From Scybalocola_A sp900557175 (GTDB taxonomy: Bacteria; Bacillota; Clostridia; Lachnospirales; Lachnospiraceae): DNA of 9,245 bases. Shown in pieces: positions 1 through 6,750 of the stretch; position 1 is the first letter of the stretch; the number at the start of each line of letters is the position of its first letter. The notes under the pieces were generated by a model. The model saw nothing but the letters and a program-made list of their open reading frames with translations. It searched no databases and had not been told where the DNA came from. The position numbers were made by a program, and so were the translations under genes. The DNA lies in the NCBI GenBank assembly GCA_937890745.1, contig CALADH010000087.1, forward strand, positions 1 through 9,245, given 5' to 3'.

Positions 1-156
1 AAGGGTGCTCTGAATTTCTGGAAAGCATGCACTATTGCATTGGAATACTCACTTTTGAGAAATCCGCTGCTTTCCATGTACGGCCAGATATTTAAAGGAC
101 TTCCGACATTTATCCGCTTCAGAAGTTATAAGTGGATTAAAAAAATGACAAAATAA
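1..156 (+). CDS. C-terminal fragment of an unidentified protein
   Basis: The first base opens an uninterrupted reading frame of 51 codons ending in TAA at 154-156; the start lies outside the window. The tail mixes aromatic and hydrophobic residues (FWKACTIALEYSLL, then LLSMYGQIFKGLPTFIRF) and ends in a basic stretch (RSYKWIKKMTK). This could suit a membrane-associated or nucleic-acid-contacting C-terminus, but no family motif can be recognised. The frame stops just before a strong intrinsic terminator at 177-214, which supports this being the true end of a gene. It converges on tyrS with about 95 nt between the two stop codons. Function is not assigned. Confidence 0.6.
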   Translation, partial: KGALNFWKACTIALEYSLLRNPLLSMYGQIFKGLPTFIRFRSYKWIKKMTK

Positions 157-176
157 AAGCTCTATGTTACAAAAAG

Positions 177-214
177 CGGCGCGTCCACTGCCTTTTAAAA
201 CAGAGGATGCGCCG
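177..214. terminator. Bidirectional intrinsic terminator between the convergent genes
   Basis: A 10-bp stem pairs CGGCGCGTCC (177-186) with GGATGCGCCG (205-214), with one G-U wobble. The 18-nt loop contains a further CTG/CAG pairing. On the + strand the stem is followed by TTTTAT, so it ends the gene at 1-156. On the - strand it is followed by CTTTTTG, so it ends tyrS, whose stop codon is about 38 nt away. Strong GC stem with U-runs on both sides. Confidence 0.85.
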
Positions 215-251
215 TTTTATATGTGTAAAAATGTGCATTCCGTAAATCTTT

Positions 252-1478
252 TTACTGTGCTTTTATCTGATAGAAGCCTTTTTTGCCTTTTTTAATCATT
301 AAGGCGCCGTCTTCGTTAAAGTCCTTTGAGCCGTAAACCGCATCAAATGCAGGAACCTTCACATCATTGACTGTCACGCCGCCCTGCTGCACGAGACGTC
401 TGCCCTCGGAACGTGTCTGGGCAAGCTTTGTATCGACTAAAAGTGTAATAATGTCAATACCCTCGTCAAGCTGTGCCTTTGGATATTCCTTCGTCGGCAC
501 GCTGCCTGCAACGCCGCCGCTTACAAATAATGCTTTTGCCGCAGCCTGTGCCTGATTTGCTTCTTCTTCGCCGTGAACAAGCTTTGTCAGCTCGTATGCA
601 AGAATTTCTTTTGCCTTATTTAACTGGCTGCCTTCCCACTTATCCATCTCGTCAATCTGCTCAAGCGGCAGGAATGTAAGCATTCTTAAGCATTTCAAAA
701 CATCGGCGTCAGCGACATTTCTCCAGTACTGGTAAAATTCAAACGGACTTGTCTTATTCGGATCAAGCCATACAGCACCCTTTTGTGTCTTGCCCATCTT
801 CTTGCCCTCGGAATTTAAGAGCAACGTAATTGTCATGGCGCTTGCATCTTTGCCAAGCTTACGGCGGATAAGCTCTGTACCGCCAAGCATATTGCTCCAC
901 TGGTCATCGCCGCCAAACTGCAGGTTACAGCCGTATCTCTGGTATAAAGCGTAGAAATCATAGCTCTGCATAATCATGTAGTTAAATTCAAGGAAGCTTA
1001 AGCCTTTTTCCATTCTCTGCTTGTAGCACTCTGCCGTCAGCATACGGTTGACACTAAAATGCGGGCCGACCTCTCTTAAAAGCTCAACATAGTTTAAATC
1101 AAGCAGCCAGTCTGCGTTGTTTACCATTAAAGCCTTGCCCTCTGAAAAATCAATAAAACGGCTCATCTGCTTTTTAAAGCACTCACAGTTGTGCTCGATT
1201 GTTTCCTTTGTCATCATCTGACGCATATCGGAACGTCCGGACGGATCGCCGATCATTCCTGTACCGCCGCCGATTAAAGCAATCGGACGGTTTCCGGCTT
1301 CCTGAAGACGTTTCATTAAACAGAGCGCCATAAAGTGGCCGACATGAAGACTGTCTGCTGTCGGATCAAAGCCGATGTAAAACGTTGCCTCGCCATTGTT
1401 AATTAATTTTCTGATTAACGGTTCGTCCGTTACCTGTGCAATCAGGCCTCTGGCCTGTAATTCCTCATAAATACCCAT
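252..1478 (-). CDS. tyrS: Tyrosyl-tRNA synthetase (class I, TyrRS)
   Basis: TyrS attaches tyrosine to tRNA-Tyr in an ATP-dependent reaction in the cytoplasm. The 408-residue product matches the usual bacterial length of about 400-420. Visible motifs are Tyr34 in the TFYIGFDPTADS segment, the HIGH signature as HVGH (45-48), the substrate-pocket segment QSYDF (171-175), QFGGDDQW (187-194), and the KMSKS loop as KMGKT (227-231), a normal TyrRS variant. An S4 RNA-binding domain covers roughly 342-405. I chose ATG 1478 because GGAAG lies about 6-8 nt upstream and the protein begins MGIYEELQARG, as TyrS proteins do. An in-frame extension to 1577 exists but has only a TTG start and no Shine-Dalgarno. 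A tyrosine T-box leader controls the gene, and a bidirectional terminator follows it. Confidence 0.97.
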   Translation of the reverse strand: MGIYEELQARGLIAQVTDEPLIRKLINNGEATFYIGFDPTADSLHVGHFMALCLMKRLQEAGNRPIALIGGGTGMIGDPSGRSDMRQMMTKETIEHNCECFKKQMSRFIDFSEGKALMVNNADWLLDLNYVELLREVGPHFSVNRMLTAECYKQRMEKGLSFLEFNYMIMQSYDFYALYQRYGCNLQFGGDDQWSNMLGGTELIRRKLGKDASAMTITLLLNSEGKKMGKTQKGAVWLDPNKTSPFEFYQYWRNVADADVLKCLRMLTFLPLEQIDEMDKWEGSQLNKAKEILAYELTKLVHGEEEANQAQAAAKALFVSGGVAGSVPTKEYPKAQLDEGIDIITLLVDTKLAQTRSEGRRLVQQGGVTVNDVKVPAFDAVYGSKDFNEDGALMIKKGKKGFYQIKAQ

Positions 1479-1584
1479 AATAAACTTCCTTTCTGTACTT
1501 AAACATCGTGTGCATCGGCTTTGCTCGCCAGATTCAGACTGCCATAGACAATATACATCTTGCCGCATCCAATGCAAAGTTTTC

Positions 1585-1611
1585 TATTGCATAGGAAAAT
1601 TTCATGCAATA
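1585..1611 (-). repeat. Extra hairpin in the tyrS leader downstream of the T-box terminator
   Basis: On the tyrS transcript, TATTGCAT (1611-1604) is complementary to ATGCAATA (1592-1585), with an 11-nt loop. It begins where the U-run of the T-box terminator ends and lies over 100 nt upstream of the tyrS start codon. It is not part of the standard T-box architecture. It may be an mRNA-stabilising 5' stem or a neutral AT-rich structure; no function is assigned. Confidence 0.45.
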
Positions 1612-1642
1612 AAAAACTCCCGTCCTTATATAAGGACGAGAG
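1611..1642 (-). terminator. T-box attenuator terminator of tyrS
   Basis: On the - strand, CTCTCGTCC pairs with GGACGGGAG (one wobble) around the loop TTATATAA, followed by TTTTTT. It lies directly downstream of the conserved T-box sequence, whose 3' part it competes with. When uncharged tRNA-Tyr binds the leader, the antiterminator forms and transcription proceeds into tyrS; otherwise this hairpin stops it. Confidence 0.9.
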
Positions 1643-1912
1643 CTCGTGATACCACCTTAATTCACCGGCGCATCGCTGCATCCGGTCTCTGAAAGTCTGC
1701 GATTTCTGACAAGCACTGCTGCGCTGCAAGCTTTGCTGATGCCTGTTTTGTAAAATCTTGACTTATGCTGTATAACGGCAGCGGCCGGCGCGTATTGGGC
1801 GCACTCAAAGCTGTATTCAAAGCTTTTCTTATCCGCACCTCTCATCTTCCGGTTACTTTCTGTGGACAGTTTAAAGCTTCTACTTGGTCTTCTCATTGTG
1901 TTAAGCTTTGTG
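1611..1912 (-). promoter_or_regulatory. Tyrosine T-box riboswitch leader of tyrS
   Basis: The leader carries the conserved T-box core AAGGTGGTATCACG (1658-1645), which runs into the terminator at 1642-1611. Stem I starts near 1914 and closes near 1802, where CACAAAGC can pair with GCTTTGAGTG. Inside it are recognisable stem I elements: GAGAAGACCAAGTAGA (GA-rich/AGTA motif) and GATGAGAGGTGCGG (distal portion). The specifier loop reads GAATACAGC, placing UAC, a tyrosine codon, at 1815-1813, followed by the expected purine. The leader therefore senses uncharged tRNA-Tyr and is matched to the gene it controls. The length of about 300 nt is typical for this class. Exact ends are estimated by eye. 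Confidence 0.92.
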
Positions 1913-1918
1913 AAATTG

Positions 1919-1946
1919 ACTATAGCCTATCATATATGTCTGTAAA
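1919..1946 (-). promoter_or_regulatory. Sigma-A-type promoter of the tyrS T-box transcript
   Basis: On the - strand, TTTACA (1946-1941) and TATAGT (1924-1919) are separated by 16 nt, each one base from consensus. Predicted transcription starts near 1912, just before stem I of the T-box leader, which fits well. An alternative pairing (TTGCTT, 17 nt, TAGGCT) overlaps it but is weaker. Confidence 0.7.
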
Positions 1947-2015
1947 AAGCAAGCACTTTTTTATGACACAGGAAATTCCTTCGAAATCCTATATCATAAA
2001 AAATTTCTTTTGGCA

Positions 2016-4262
2016 CTATACCCGCACCTTTGTGCCTTTTGTATCACGCTTGGCAAGCTTTAATTTGTTGAGCGACAGTTCTTTGTCCTTGTAAAGTATC
2101 ATCTGCTCAGTACCGTTTTTGAGAAAATAGAGTGCTTCCCCGAAGTCACCGTCTGCCAGCTTCATTCCGCGGACGCCGACGGCGCCTTTTTTCTTTTCAG
2201 GAATATCTGTGACAGAAAATTTGAGGAAATAACCGCCGTGGCTCTGAATCACAATGTGACTGATATCCTCTGCCGGTGCAATACCGATCAGTTCATCATC
2301 ATCGTTCAGCTTCGTCGCCGCGATGGTTCGTTTCGATACATTAAATTCACTGCCGTCTACAATTTTGAAAAAGGCATTTTTTGTACCGAATACAAGCTTT
2401 TGTGTAAGCAGCTTCGCCAGGTCTTCCACATAGACCATCCGCTCAATTTTGCTGTCGTAATTACAAAGATTATCAATCGGCGTACCCTTATCTCTGAATT
2501 TTCCGAAAGGTACGTCCATGACGCGGATCATGTGCATCCGCCCCGTATTTGTAAAAACACAGATGCGCCCCGTATTCATACATTGAATAATATATTTATT
2601 TTCGTTGTGAACAGCCTCCTTATTGCGCTCATAGGCTGCCATGTCAATCGTTTTTGAGTAGCCGAAACGGTCCATCATAAAGACAACAGGCATTTCTTCA
2701 ATTTTCTTTTCTTCATACACAGCCTCCGCCGCATTTTCAATGACTGTGCGTCTCGGACGGGCGTAAGCTTTTTTGATGGCATCAAGTTCCTTTTTGATGA
2801 CTTTTGTCATACTTGAATGATTTTCTAAAATATCTTCATAAATCGCAATATTTTTTACAGTCTCGTCATATTCTTTCTGAAGTGCTTCGATTTCCAGCCC
2901 GATCAACTTATAAAGGCGCATCTCAAGAATAGCTGTCGCCTGACGTTCTGAAAATCTCAATTTTGCCGCCGCGCGCTCAGATGTCTTTGTCTTAAACTTA
3001 ATGCCCTCTGTCGCGCCGTCTGTCAGACAGGCTTTCGCCTGCTTAATATTTTTACTGCCCCGCAAAATTTCAATAATCAAATCAATCACGTCGCACGCCT
3101 TAATCAGACCTTCCTGTATTTCCTTTTTCTCCAGCTCCTTTGCAAGCAGCGTTCTGTATTTTCTTGTTGTAATCTCATACTGGAAGTCAAGAAAATATTC
3201 AATAATACTTTTAAGCCCCAGTGTTTCCGGGCGGCCGTCGGCAACGGCAAGCATGTTGACGCCGAATGTATCTTCAAGCTTTGTCTTTTTATAAAGCATA
3301 TTTTTAAGATTTTCAACATCGGCATTTTTCCGAAGCTCTAAAACGATTCGTATGCCTTCTTTGGACGACTGGTTGGAAATATCAACAATATCGTTTGTCT
3401 TTTTTGTCTCCACAAGTGTATAAATATCATTTAAAAACTTGCCGATATTGGCGCCGACCATCGTATACGGAATTTCCGTAATGACAAGACGGTCTTTTGC
3501 CGAGCCTTTGCCTTTTTCAAAAATAACACGGCCGCGCAGCTTAATCTTGCCCTGACCTGTCCGGTAAATATTTTTAAGCTCATCTTTATTAATGACAATG
3601 CCTCCGGTTGGAAAATCCGGGCCGTGGACATAATCTAAAAGCTGCTCATCATTAAGCGTCTGATCTGACATATAAGCCTTGACGGCGTCAATGACCTCGC
3701 CCAGGTTATGAGGCGGTATACTTGTTGCCATTCCGACGGCAATGCCCTCAGAACCGTTAATTAAAAGGTTCGGCACTCTTGCCGGAAGCACGGCAGGCTC
3801 TTTACCTGTCTCGTCAAAGTTTGGCACAAAATCAACAACATCTTTGTCCAAATCCGATAAAAAGGCCTCCTGTGTCACCTTTTCGAGACGGGCTTCCGTA
3901 TAACGCATGGCTGCCGCGCCATCGCCCTCAATAGAACCGAAGTTTCCGTGGCCGTCTACAAGTGTCATGCCTTTTTTAAAATCCTGTGCCATCACAACAA
4001 GGGACTCATAAATGGATGAATCGCCATGCGGGTGATACTTACCCATCGTATCGCCGACAATCCGGGCACATTTTCTGTAAGGCTTATCGTATTTAATGCC
4101 AAGCTCATGCATATCGTAGAGCGTGCGCCGCTGTACCGGCTTTAAACCGTCGCGCACGTCGGGAAGCGCTCTGGCGATAATGACGCTCATGGCATAATCA
4201 ATATAAGATTTCTGCATCACATCCGAATATTCTGTCCGGATAATCTGTTCTTCTTTATTCAT
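2016..4262 (-). CDS. parC: DNA topoisomerase IV subunit A (ParC-type; gyrase A family)
   Basis: This is the DNA-cleaving subunit of a type IIA topoisomerase; it pairs with the product of the upstream gene to decatenate or relax DNA. The product has 748 residues. In order: the winged-helix core with ALPDVRDGLKPVQRR (32-46), GKYHPHGDSSIYE (74-86), catalytic Tyr121 in MRYTEARL, the DNA-bending isoleucine in SIPPHN (181-186), a coiled-coil arm around 365-500, and a beta-pinwheel-like C-terminal domain from about 525. The GyrA-box (QRRGGKG-like) is absent: at its usual place the sequence reads YERNKEAVHNEN. The neighbouring blade (ICVFTNTGRMHMIRVMDVPFGKFRDKG) resembles ParC, hence topoisomerase IV rather than gyrase. 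Quinolone-determining positions carry Ser82 and Glu86, wild-type-like for ParC. The start has GGAGGAG about 8 nt upstream, 21 nt after the parE stop. The A-subunit identity is certain; the ParC versus second-gyrase label is less so. Confidence 0.9.
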   Translation of the reverse strand: MNKEEQIIRTEYSDVMQKSYIDYAMSVIIARALPDVRDGLKPVQRRTLYDMHELGIKYDKPYRKCARIVGDTMGKYHPHGDSSIYESLVVMAQDFKKGMTLVDGHGNFGSIEGDGAAAMRYTEARLEKVTQEAFLSDLDKDVVDFVPNFDETGKEPAVLPARVPNLLINGSEGIAVGMATSIPPHNLGEVIDAVKAYMSDQTLNDEQLLDYVHGPDFPTGGIVINKDELKNIYRTGQGKIKLRGRVIFEKGKGSAKDRLVITEIPYTMVGANIGKFLNDIYTLVETKKTNDIVDISNQSSKEGIRIVLELRKNADVENLKNMLYKKTKLEDTFGVNMLAVADGRPETLGLKSIIEYFLDFQYEITTRKYRTLLAKELEKKEIQEGLIKACDVIDLIIEILRGSKNIKQAKACLTDGATEGIKFKTKTSERAAAKLRFSERQATAILEMRLYKLIGLEIEALQKEYDETVKNIAIYEDILENHSSMTKVIKKELDAIKKAYARPRRTVIENAAEAVYEEKKIEEMPVVFMMDRFGYSKTIDMAAYERNKEAVHNENKYIIQCMNTGRICVFTNTGRMHMIRVMDVPFGKFRDKGTPIDNLCNYDSKIERMVYVEDLAKLLTQKLVFGTKNAFFKIVDGSEFNVSKRTIAATKLNDDDELIGIAPAEDISHIVIQSHGGYFLKFSVTDIPEKKKGAVGVRGMKLADGDFGEALYFLKNGTEQMILYKDKELSLNKLKLAKRDTKGTKVRV

Positions 4263-4283
4263 CTGCTGCTCTCCTCCGCTTTA

Positions 4284-6206
4284 TTACACATCAAGTTCCG
4301 CATCATGGGCACGCTCATAAATAAATGCCCGGCGCGGCGGCACATCTGTTCCCATAAGCATCTCCGTCACATCGGATGCCATACGGGCATCTTCAATTTC
4401 CACCAGCTTTAAAATACGTGTGTCCGGGTTTAATGTTGTCTCCCAAAGCTGGTCTGCATCCATCTCGCCGAGACCTTTATATCTTTGCAGCGTAAAGCTG
4501 CCCTTATGTGTCTTTCTGTATTTTTCAAGCGCTTTGTCATCATAGAGATATTCCTCATGCCCCTTTGCAGGCATCGCCTTGTAAAGCGGCGGCATTGCTA
4601 TGTAGACATGTCCCTCATAAATAAGCTCCGGCATAAATCTGTAAAACAGTGTCAATAAAAGCGTGCATATGTGGGCGCCGTCCACGTCGGCATCGGCCAT
4701 AATGATAATCTTATCATACCGCAGCTTTGTAATGTCAAAATCATTGCCGTAGCCCTCGGAGAAACCGCAACCAAAAGCATTGATCATCGTCTTAATTTCT
4801 GCATTGGCAAGCACCTTGTCAATGCTCGCTTTCTCCACATTCAATATCTTTCCACGGATTGGAAGAATCGCCTGAAACTGGCGGTTTCTCGCTGTTTTTG
4901 CCGAGCCCCCGGCAGAATCTCCCTCCACGATAAAAATCTCGCATTTTTTGGCGTCCCTGCTCTCGCAATTTGCAAGTTTACCGTTGGAATCAAAGGAAAA
5001 CTTCGGCTTTGACAAAAGATTTGTCTTTGCTTTTTCTTCTGTCTTTCTTATTTTTGCGGCCTTTTCCGCACATGAAAGAACGCTCCTTAGCGTCTCTAAA
5101 TTTCTGTCAAAATAAAGCTGGATTTCTTCACCGGTCACTTTACCTGTCGCTTTTGAGGCATCCTGATTATCAAGCTTTGTCTTTGTCTGTCCCTCAAACC
5201 GCGGCGCAGGGTGCTTAATTGAAATCACGGCCGTCATGCCGTTTCTTATATCTGCACCTGTAAAATTTGCATCCTTTTCTTTTAAAATACCAAGCTCACG
5301 GGCATAAGAGTTCATCACCGATGTAAATATTGTTTTAAAGCCGGTAATATGGGTGCCACCCTCGGCATTGTAAATATTGTTGCAAAAGCCAAGCACATTT
5401 TCATGGAACTCATTGACATACTGGAAAGCCGCCTCCACTGTAATGCCGTCGCTCTCGCCTTTAAAATAGACCGGCTCATGGACGCACTCTTTCTTTTTAT
5501 TCAGATCTCTGACAAAACCGACAATGCCCTCCGGCTCGTGATATTCCACATGCTCCGGCTCACCCTGCCGCAGGTCTTCAAAAACAATCGTCAGATTCGA
5601 GTTCAGATAAGCTGTTTCATGGAGCCTGCTCTTGACCTCGTCCGCCTTAAAATCTGTCCGCTCAAAAATCTGGGAATCAGGAAGAAAGTTTACGGTCGTT
5701 CCTGTTCTTCTCGCCCTGCCCTCCACAGGCAGCAGGCCGTCAATAAGCTCTGTTGTCGGGATTCCCCGCTCGTAGCTGTCGTGATAAATACAGCCATCCC
5801 TGTATACTTTAACGTCCAAATGTGCAGAGAGCGCATTGACAACAGACGAGCCGACACCGTGAAGTCCGCCGCTTGTTTTGTAGGCTGAATCATCAAACTT
5901 TCCGCCGGCATGAAGTGTCGTAAATACAAGACGTTCCGCCGAAATCCCCTTTTTGTGCATACCGACAGGAATCCCACGGCCGTCGTCGCTGATCGTCGCC
6001 GAGCCGTCCGCCTCAAGTGTTACATGAATCAAATTGCAGTAGCCTGCCAAATGCTCGTCCACCGCATTGTCTACAATTTCATAAATAAGATGGTTTAAGC
6101 CTTTTCTCGATACGCTGCCAATATACATACCCGGCCTTTTTCTGACGGCCTCTAAGCCCTCAAGCACCGATATGCTGTCCGCATCATAAGTCTTTGCCTT
6201 AGCCAT
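4284..6206 (-). CDS. parE: DNA topoisomerase IV subunit B (ParE-type; gyrase B family)
   Basis: This is the ATPase/TOPRIM subunit that powers strand passage with the downstream A subunit. The product has 640 residues, typical for GyrB/ParE without large insertions. The GHKL ATPase fold shows IYEIVDNAVDE (41-51, Glu43 and Asn47), SDDGRGIP (73-80) and the lid GGLHGVGSSVVNALS (113-127). The transducer carries the QTK loop FEGQTKTKLDN (337-347). The TOPRIM domain has EGDSAGG (428-434) and the metal-binding DADVDG (505-510). QRYKGLGEMDADQLWETT (574-591) is the conserved C-terminal signature. ATG 6206 is chosen for its GGAGG 7 nt upstream and the normal MAKAKTYDADSISVLEGL start; an upstream in-frame start at 6260 would overlap the promoter. 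Several segments (SIKHP, RGKILNVEKA) are GyrB-like, so the symbol rests partly on the partner gene and on the absence of dnaA/dnaN/recF neighbours. Confidence 0.9.
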   Translation of the reverse strand: MAKAKTYDADSISVLEGLEAVRKRPGMYIGSVSRKGLNHLIYEIVDNAVDEHLAGYCNLIHVTLEADGSATISDDGRGIPVGMHKKGISAERLVFTTLHAGGKFDDSAYKTSGGLHGVGSSVVNALSAHLDVKVYRDGCIYHDSYERGIPTTELIDGLLPVEGRARRTGTTVNFLPDSQIFERTDFKADEVKSRLHETAYLNSNLTIVFEDLRQGEPEHVEYHEPEGIVGFVRDLNKKKECVHEPVYFKGESDGITVEAAFQYVNEFHENVLGFCNNIYNAEGGTHITGFKTIFTSVMNSYARELGILKEKDANFTGADIRNGMTAVISIKHPAPRFEGQTKTKLDNQDASKATGKVTGEEIQLYFDRNLETLRSVLSCAEKAAKIRKTEEKAKTNLLSKPKFSFDSNGKLANCESRDAKKCEIFIVEGDSAGGSAKTARNRQFQAILPIRGKILNVEKASIDKVLANAEIKTMINAFGCGFSEGYGNDFDITKLRYDKIIIMADADVDGAHICTLLLTLFYRFMPELIYEGHVYIAMPPLYKAMPAKGHEEYLYDDKALEKYRKTHKGSFTLQRYKGLGEMDADQLWETTLNPDTRILKLVEIEDARMASDVTEMLMGTDVPPRRAFIYERAHDAELDV

Positions 6207-6239
6207 TAAATTTCCTCCATTCAAAATTTCGTAACTTTT

Positions 6240-6267
6240 ATTATAGCATATTTTTATCACTGTGCAA
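6240..6267 (-). promoter_or_regulatory. Extended -10 promoter of the parE-parC operon
   Basis: On the - strand, TTGCAC (6267-6262) lies 16 nt upstream of a perfect TATAAT (6245-6240), which is preceded by TGC, giving an extended -10. Transcription would start near 6233, leaving a short leader of about 27 nt containing GGAGG. The -35 overlaps the first three bases of the 24-bp direct repeat at 6265-6288. Confidence 0.8.
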
Positions 6268-6288
6268 AACTGTTTTTAATCTACTTTA
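6265..6288 (+). repeat. 24-bp direct repeat, left copy
   Basis: This sequence, beginning CAAAACTG and ending CTACTTTA, is identical over 24 bp to 8071-8094 in the same orientation. The bases flanking the match differ between the two copies. It lies immediately upstream of the parE promoter, sharing three bases with its -35. Within it, AATCTAC (6278-6284) also has an inverted partner GTAGATT at 6306-6312. An exact 24-bp match in 9 kb is far beyond chance, even allowing for the AT-rich composition. Confidence 0.85.
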
Positions 6289-6310
6289 AGAGTGATTTTA
6301 TAACTGTAGA

Positions 6311-6330
6311 TTTTAATATATTTTAATATA
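6311..6330. repeat. Tandem 10-bp AT repeat
   Basis: TTTTAATATA occurs twice back to back just inside the left end of the AT-rich block. It is a simple low-complexity duplication; on the - strand it follows the hairpin at 6335-6369 and supplies an AT-rich but not U-rich tail. Confidence 0.6.
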
Positions 6331-6334
6331 TCAA

Positions 6335-6369
6335 AGCCCGGTCGAACACAAAATCGTGTAGACCGGGCT
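6335..6369 (-). terminator. Probable terminator downstream of the zinc-ribbon gene
   Basis: A perfect 9-bp GC-rich stem pairs AGCCCGGTC (6335-6343) with GACCGGGCT (6361-6369). A further ACAC/GTGT pairing inside leaves the 6-nt loop AAAATC. On the - strand it is followed by TTGATATATTAAAATAT, which is AT-rich but has only a short U-run, so it is a suboptimal intrinsic terminator. It sits about 90 nt after the stop of the 74-aa gene and before the parE promoter, where it would insulate the operon from transcription arising in the inserted block. Confidence 0.55.
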
Positions 6370-6459
6370 CATTGAATATGTTGATTAAATCATTTTAATA
6401 AATACATTCTATAACCATTATATAGTATTTCATCAATTCACATAATTTTTCCTAAAATG

Positions 6460-6684
6460 CTACTTTTCTTTATCATAATCAATAATAATTTTGTTGCATT
6501 TAATACACCTGTATGCTTTCGCAGCACTTATAGAAAACACTCTATTTTTAAACGATAATAAAACAGCTGACTCATCTAACGCCGGAAGGGCAGCTATCAG
6601 CCTTTTCCTTTTTGACCAATACACACCGTCTCTGCATTGTATATATCCTAGTATCATTTCAGTATTACAATAAGGACATTTCAT
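6460..6684 (-). CDS. Small zinc-ribbon protein, DUF6487-like
   Basis: The product is 74 residues of unknown function. It opens MKCPYCNTEM and closes AYRCIKCNKIIIDYDKEK, so two CxxC knuckles (Cys3/Cys6 and Cys60/Cys63) could bind one zinc. Between them, GYIQCRDGVYWSKRKRLIAALPAL fits what I recall of the DUF6487 family (MKCPYCGxEMxxGYIQS..., ending in a C-x2-C knuckle and KIIIDY). I chose ATG 6684 because the family starts at MKCPYC; a TTG eight codons upstream is possible but would place GAGG inside the gene. GAGG lies about 12 nt upstream of the ATG, a rather long spacing. It follows the 290-aa gene on the same strand with a 66-nt gap containing a perfect dyad, so the two may be co-transcribed. 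Confidence 0.75.
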   Translation of the reverse strand: MKCPYCNTEMILGYIQCRDGVYWSKRKRLIAALPALDESAVLLSFKNRVFSISAAKAYRCIKCNKIIIDYDKEK

Positions 6685-6716
6685 AGTTGTTGTTGACCTC
6701 TTTAACAAGCTTACGA

Positions 6717-6736
6717 ATCATATATGGATATATGAT
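6717..6736. repeat. Perfect inverted repeat upstream of the zinc-ribbon gene
   Basis: ATCATATAT (6717-6725) and ATATATGAT (6728-6736) are perfect inverted arms around a central GG. The dyad sits 14 nt past the stop of the 290-aa gene and about 33 nt before the start of the 74-aa gene. As DNA it could be an operator. As RNA it would be a weak AT hairpin without a U-run, so it is unlikely to be an intrinsic terminator. Confidence 0.6.
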
Positions 6737-6750
6737 AAAATTATCTAATC

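Noticed and set aside
1479..1577. N-terminal extension of TyrS by 33 residues starting at TTG 1577
   Set aside because: No Shine-Dalgarno precedes it, the added residues do not match TyrS proteins, and ATG 1478 has a good ribosome binding site and the family-typical MGIYEELQARG start.
1765..2094. 109-aa + strand reading frame across the T-box leader
   Set aside because: It is antisense to the T-box riboswitch and to the parC 3' end, both strongly supported; its composition is not protein-like.
2238..2657. 139-aa + strand reading frame opposite parC, and similar frames opposite parE such as 5349-5888
   Set aside because: They are antisense shadows of strongly conserved topoisomerase coding sequence, with no ribosome binding sites or recognisable protein features.
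6207..6260. Longer ParE start at 6260
   Set aside because: It lies within or upstream of the TATAAT promoter element and has no ribosome binding site; MAKAKTYDADSISVLEGL is the normal B-subunit start.
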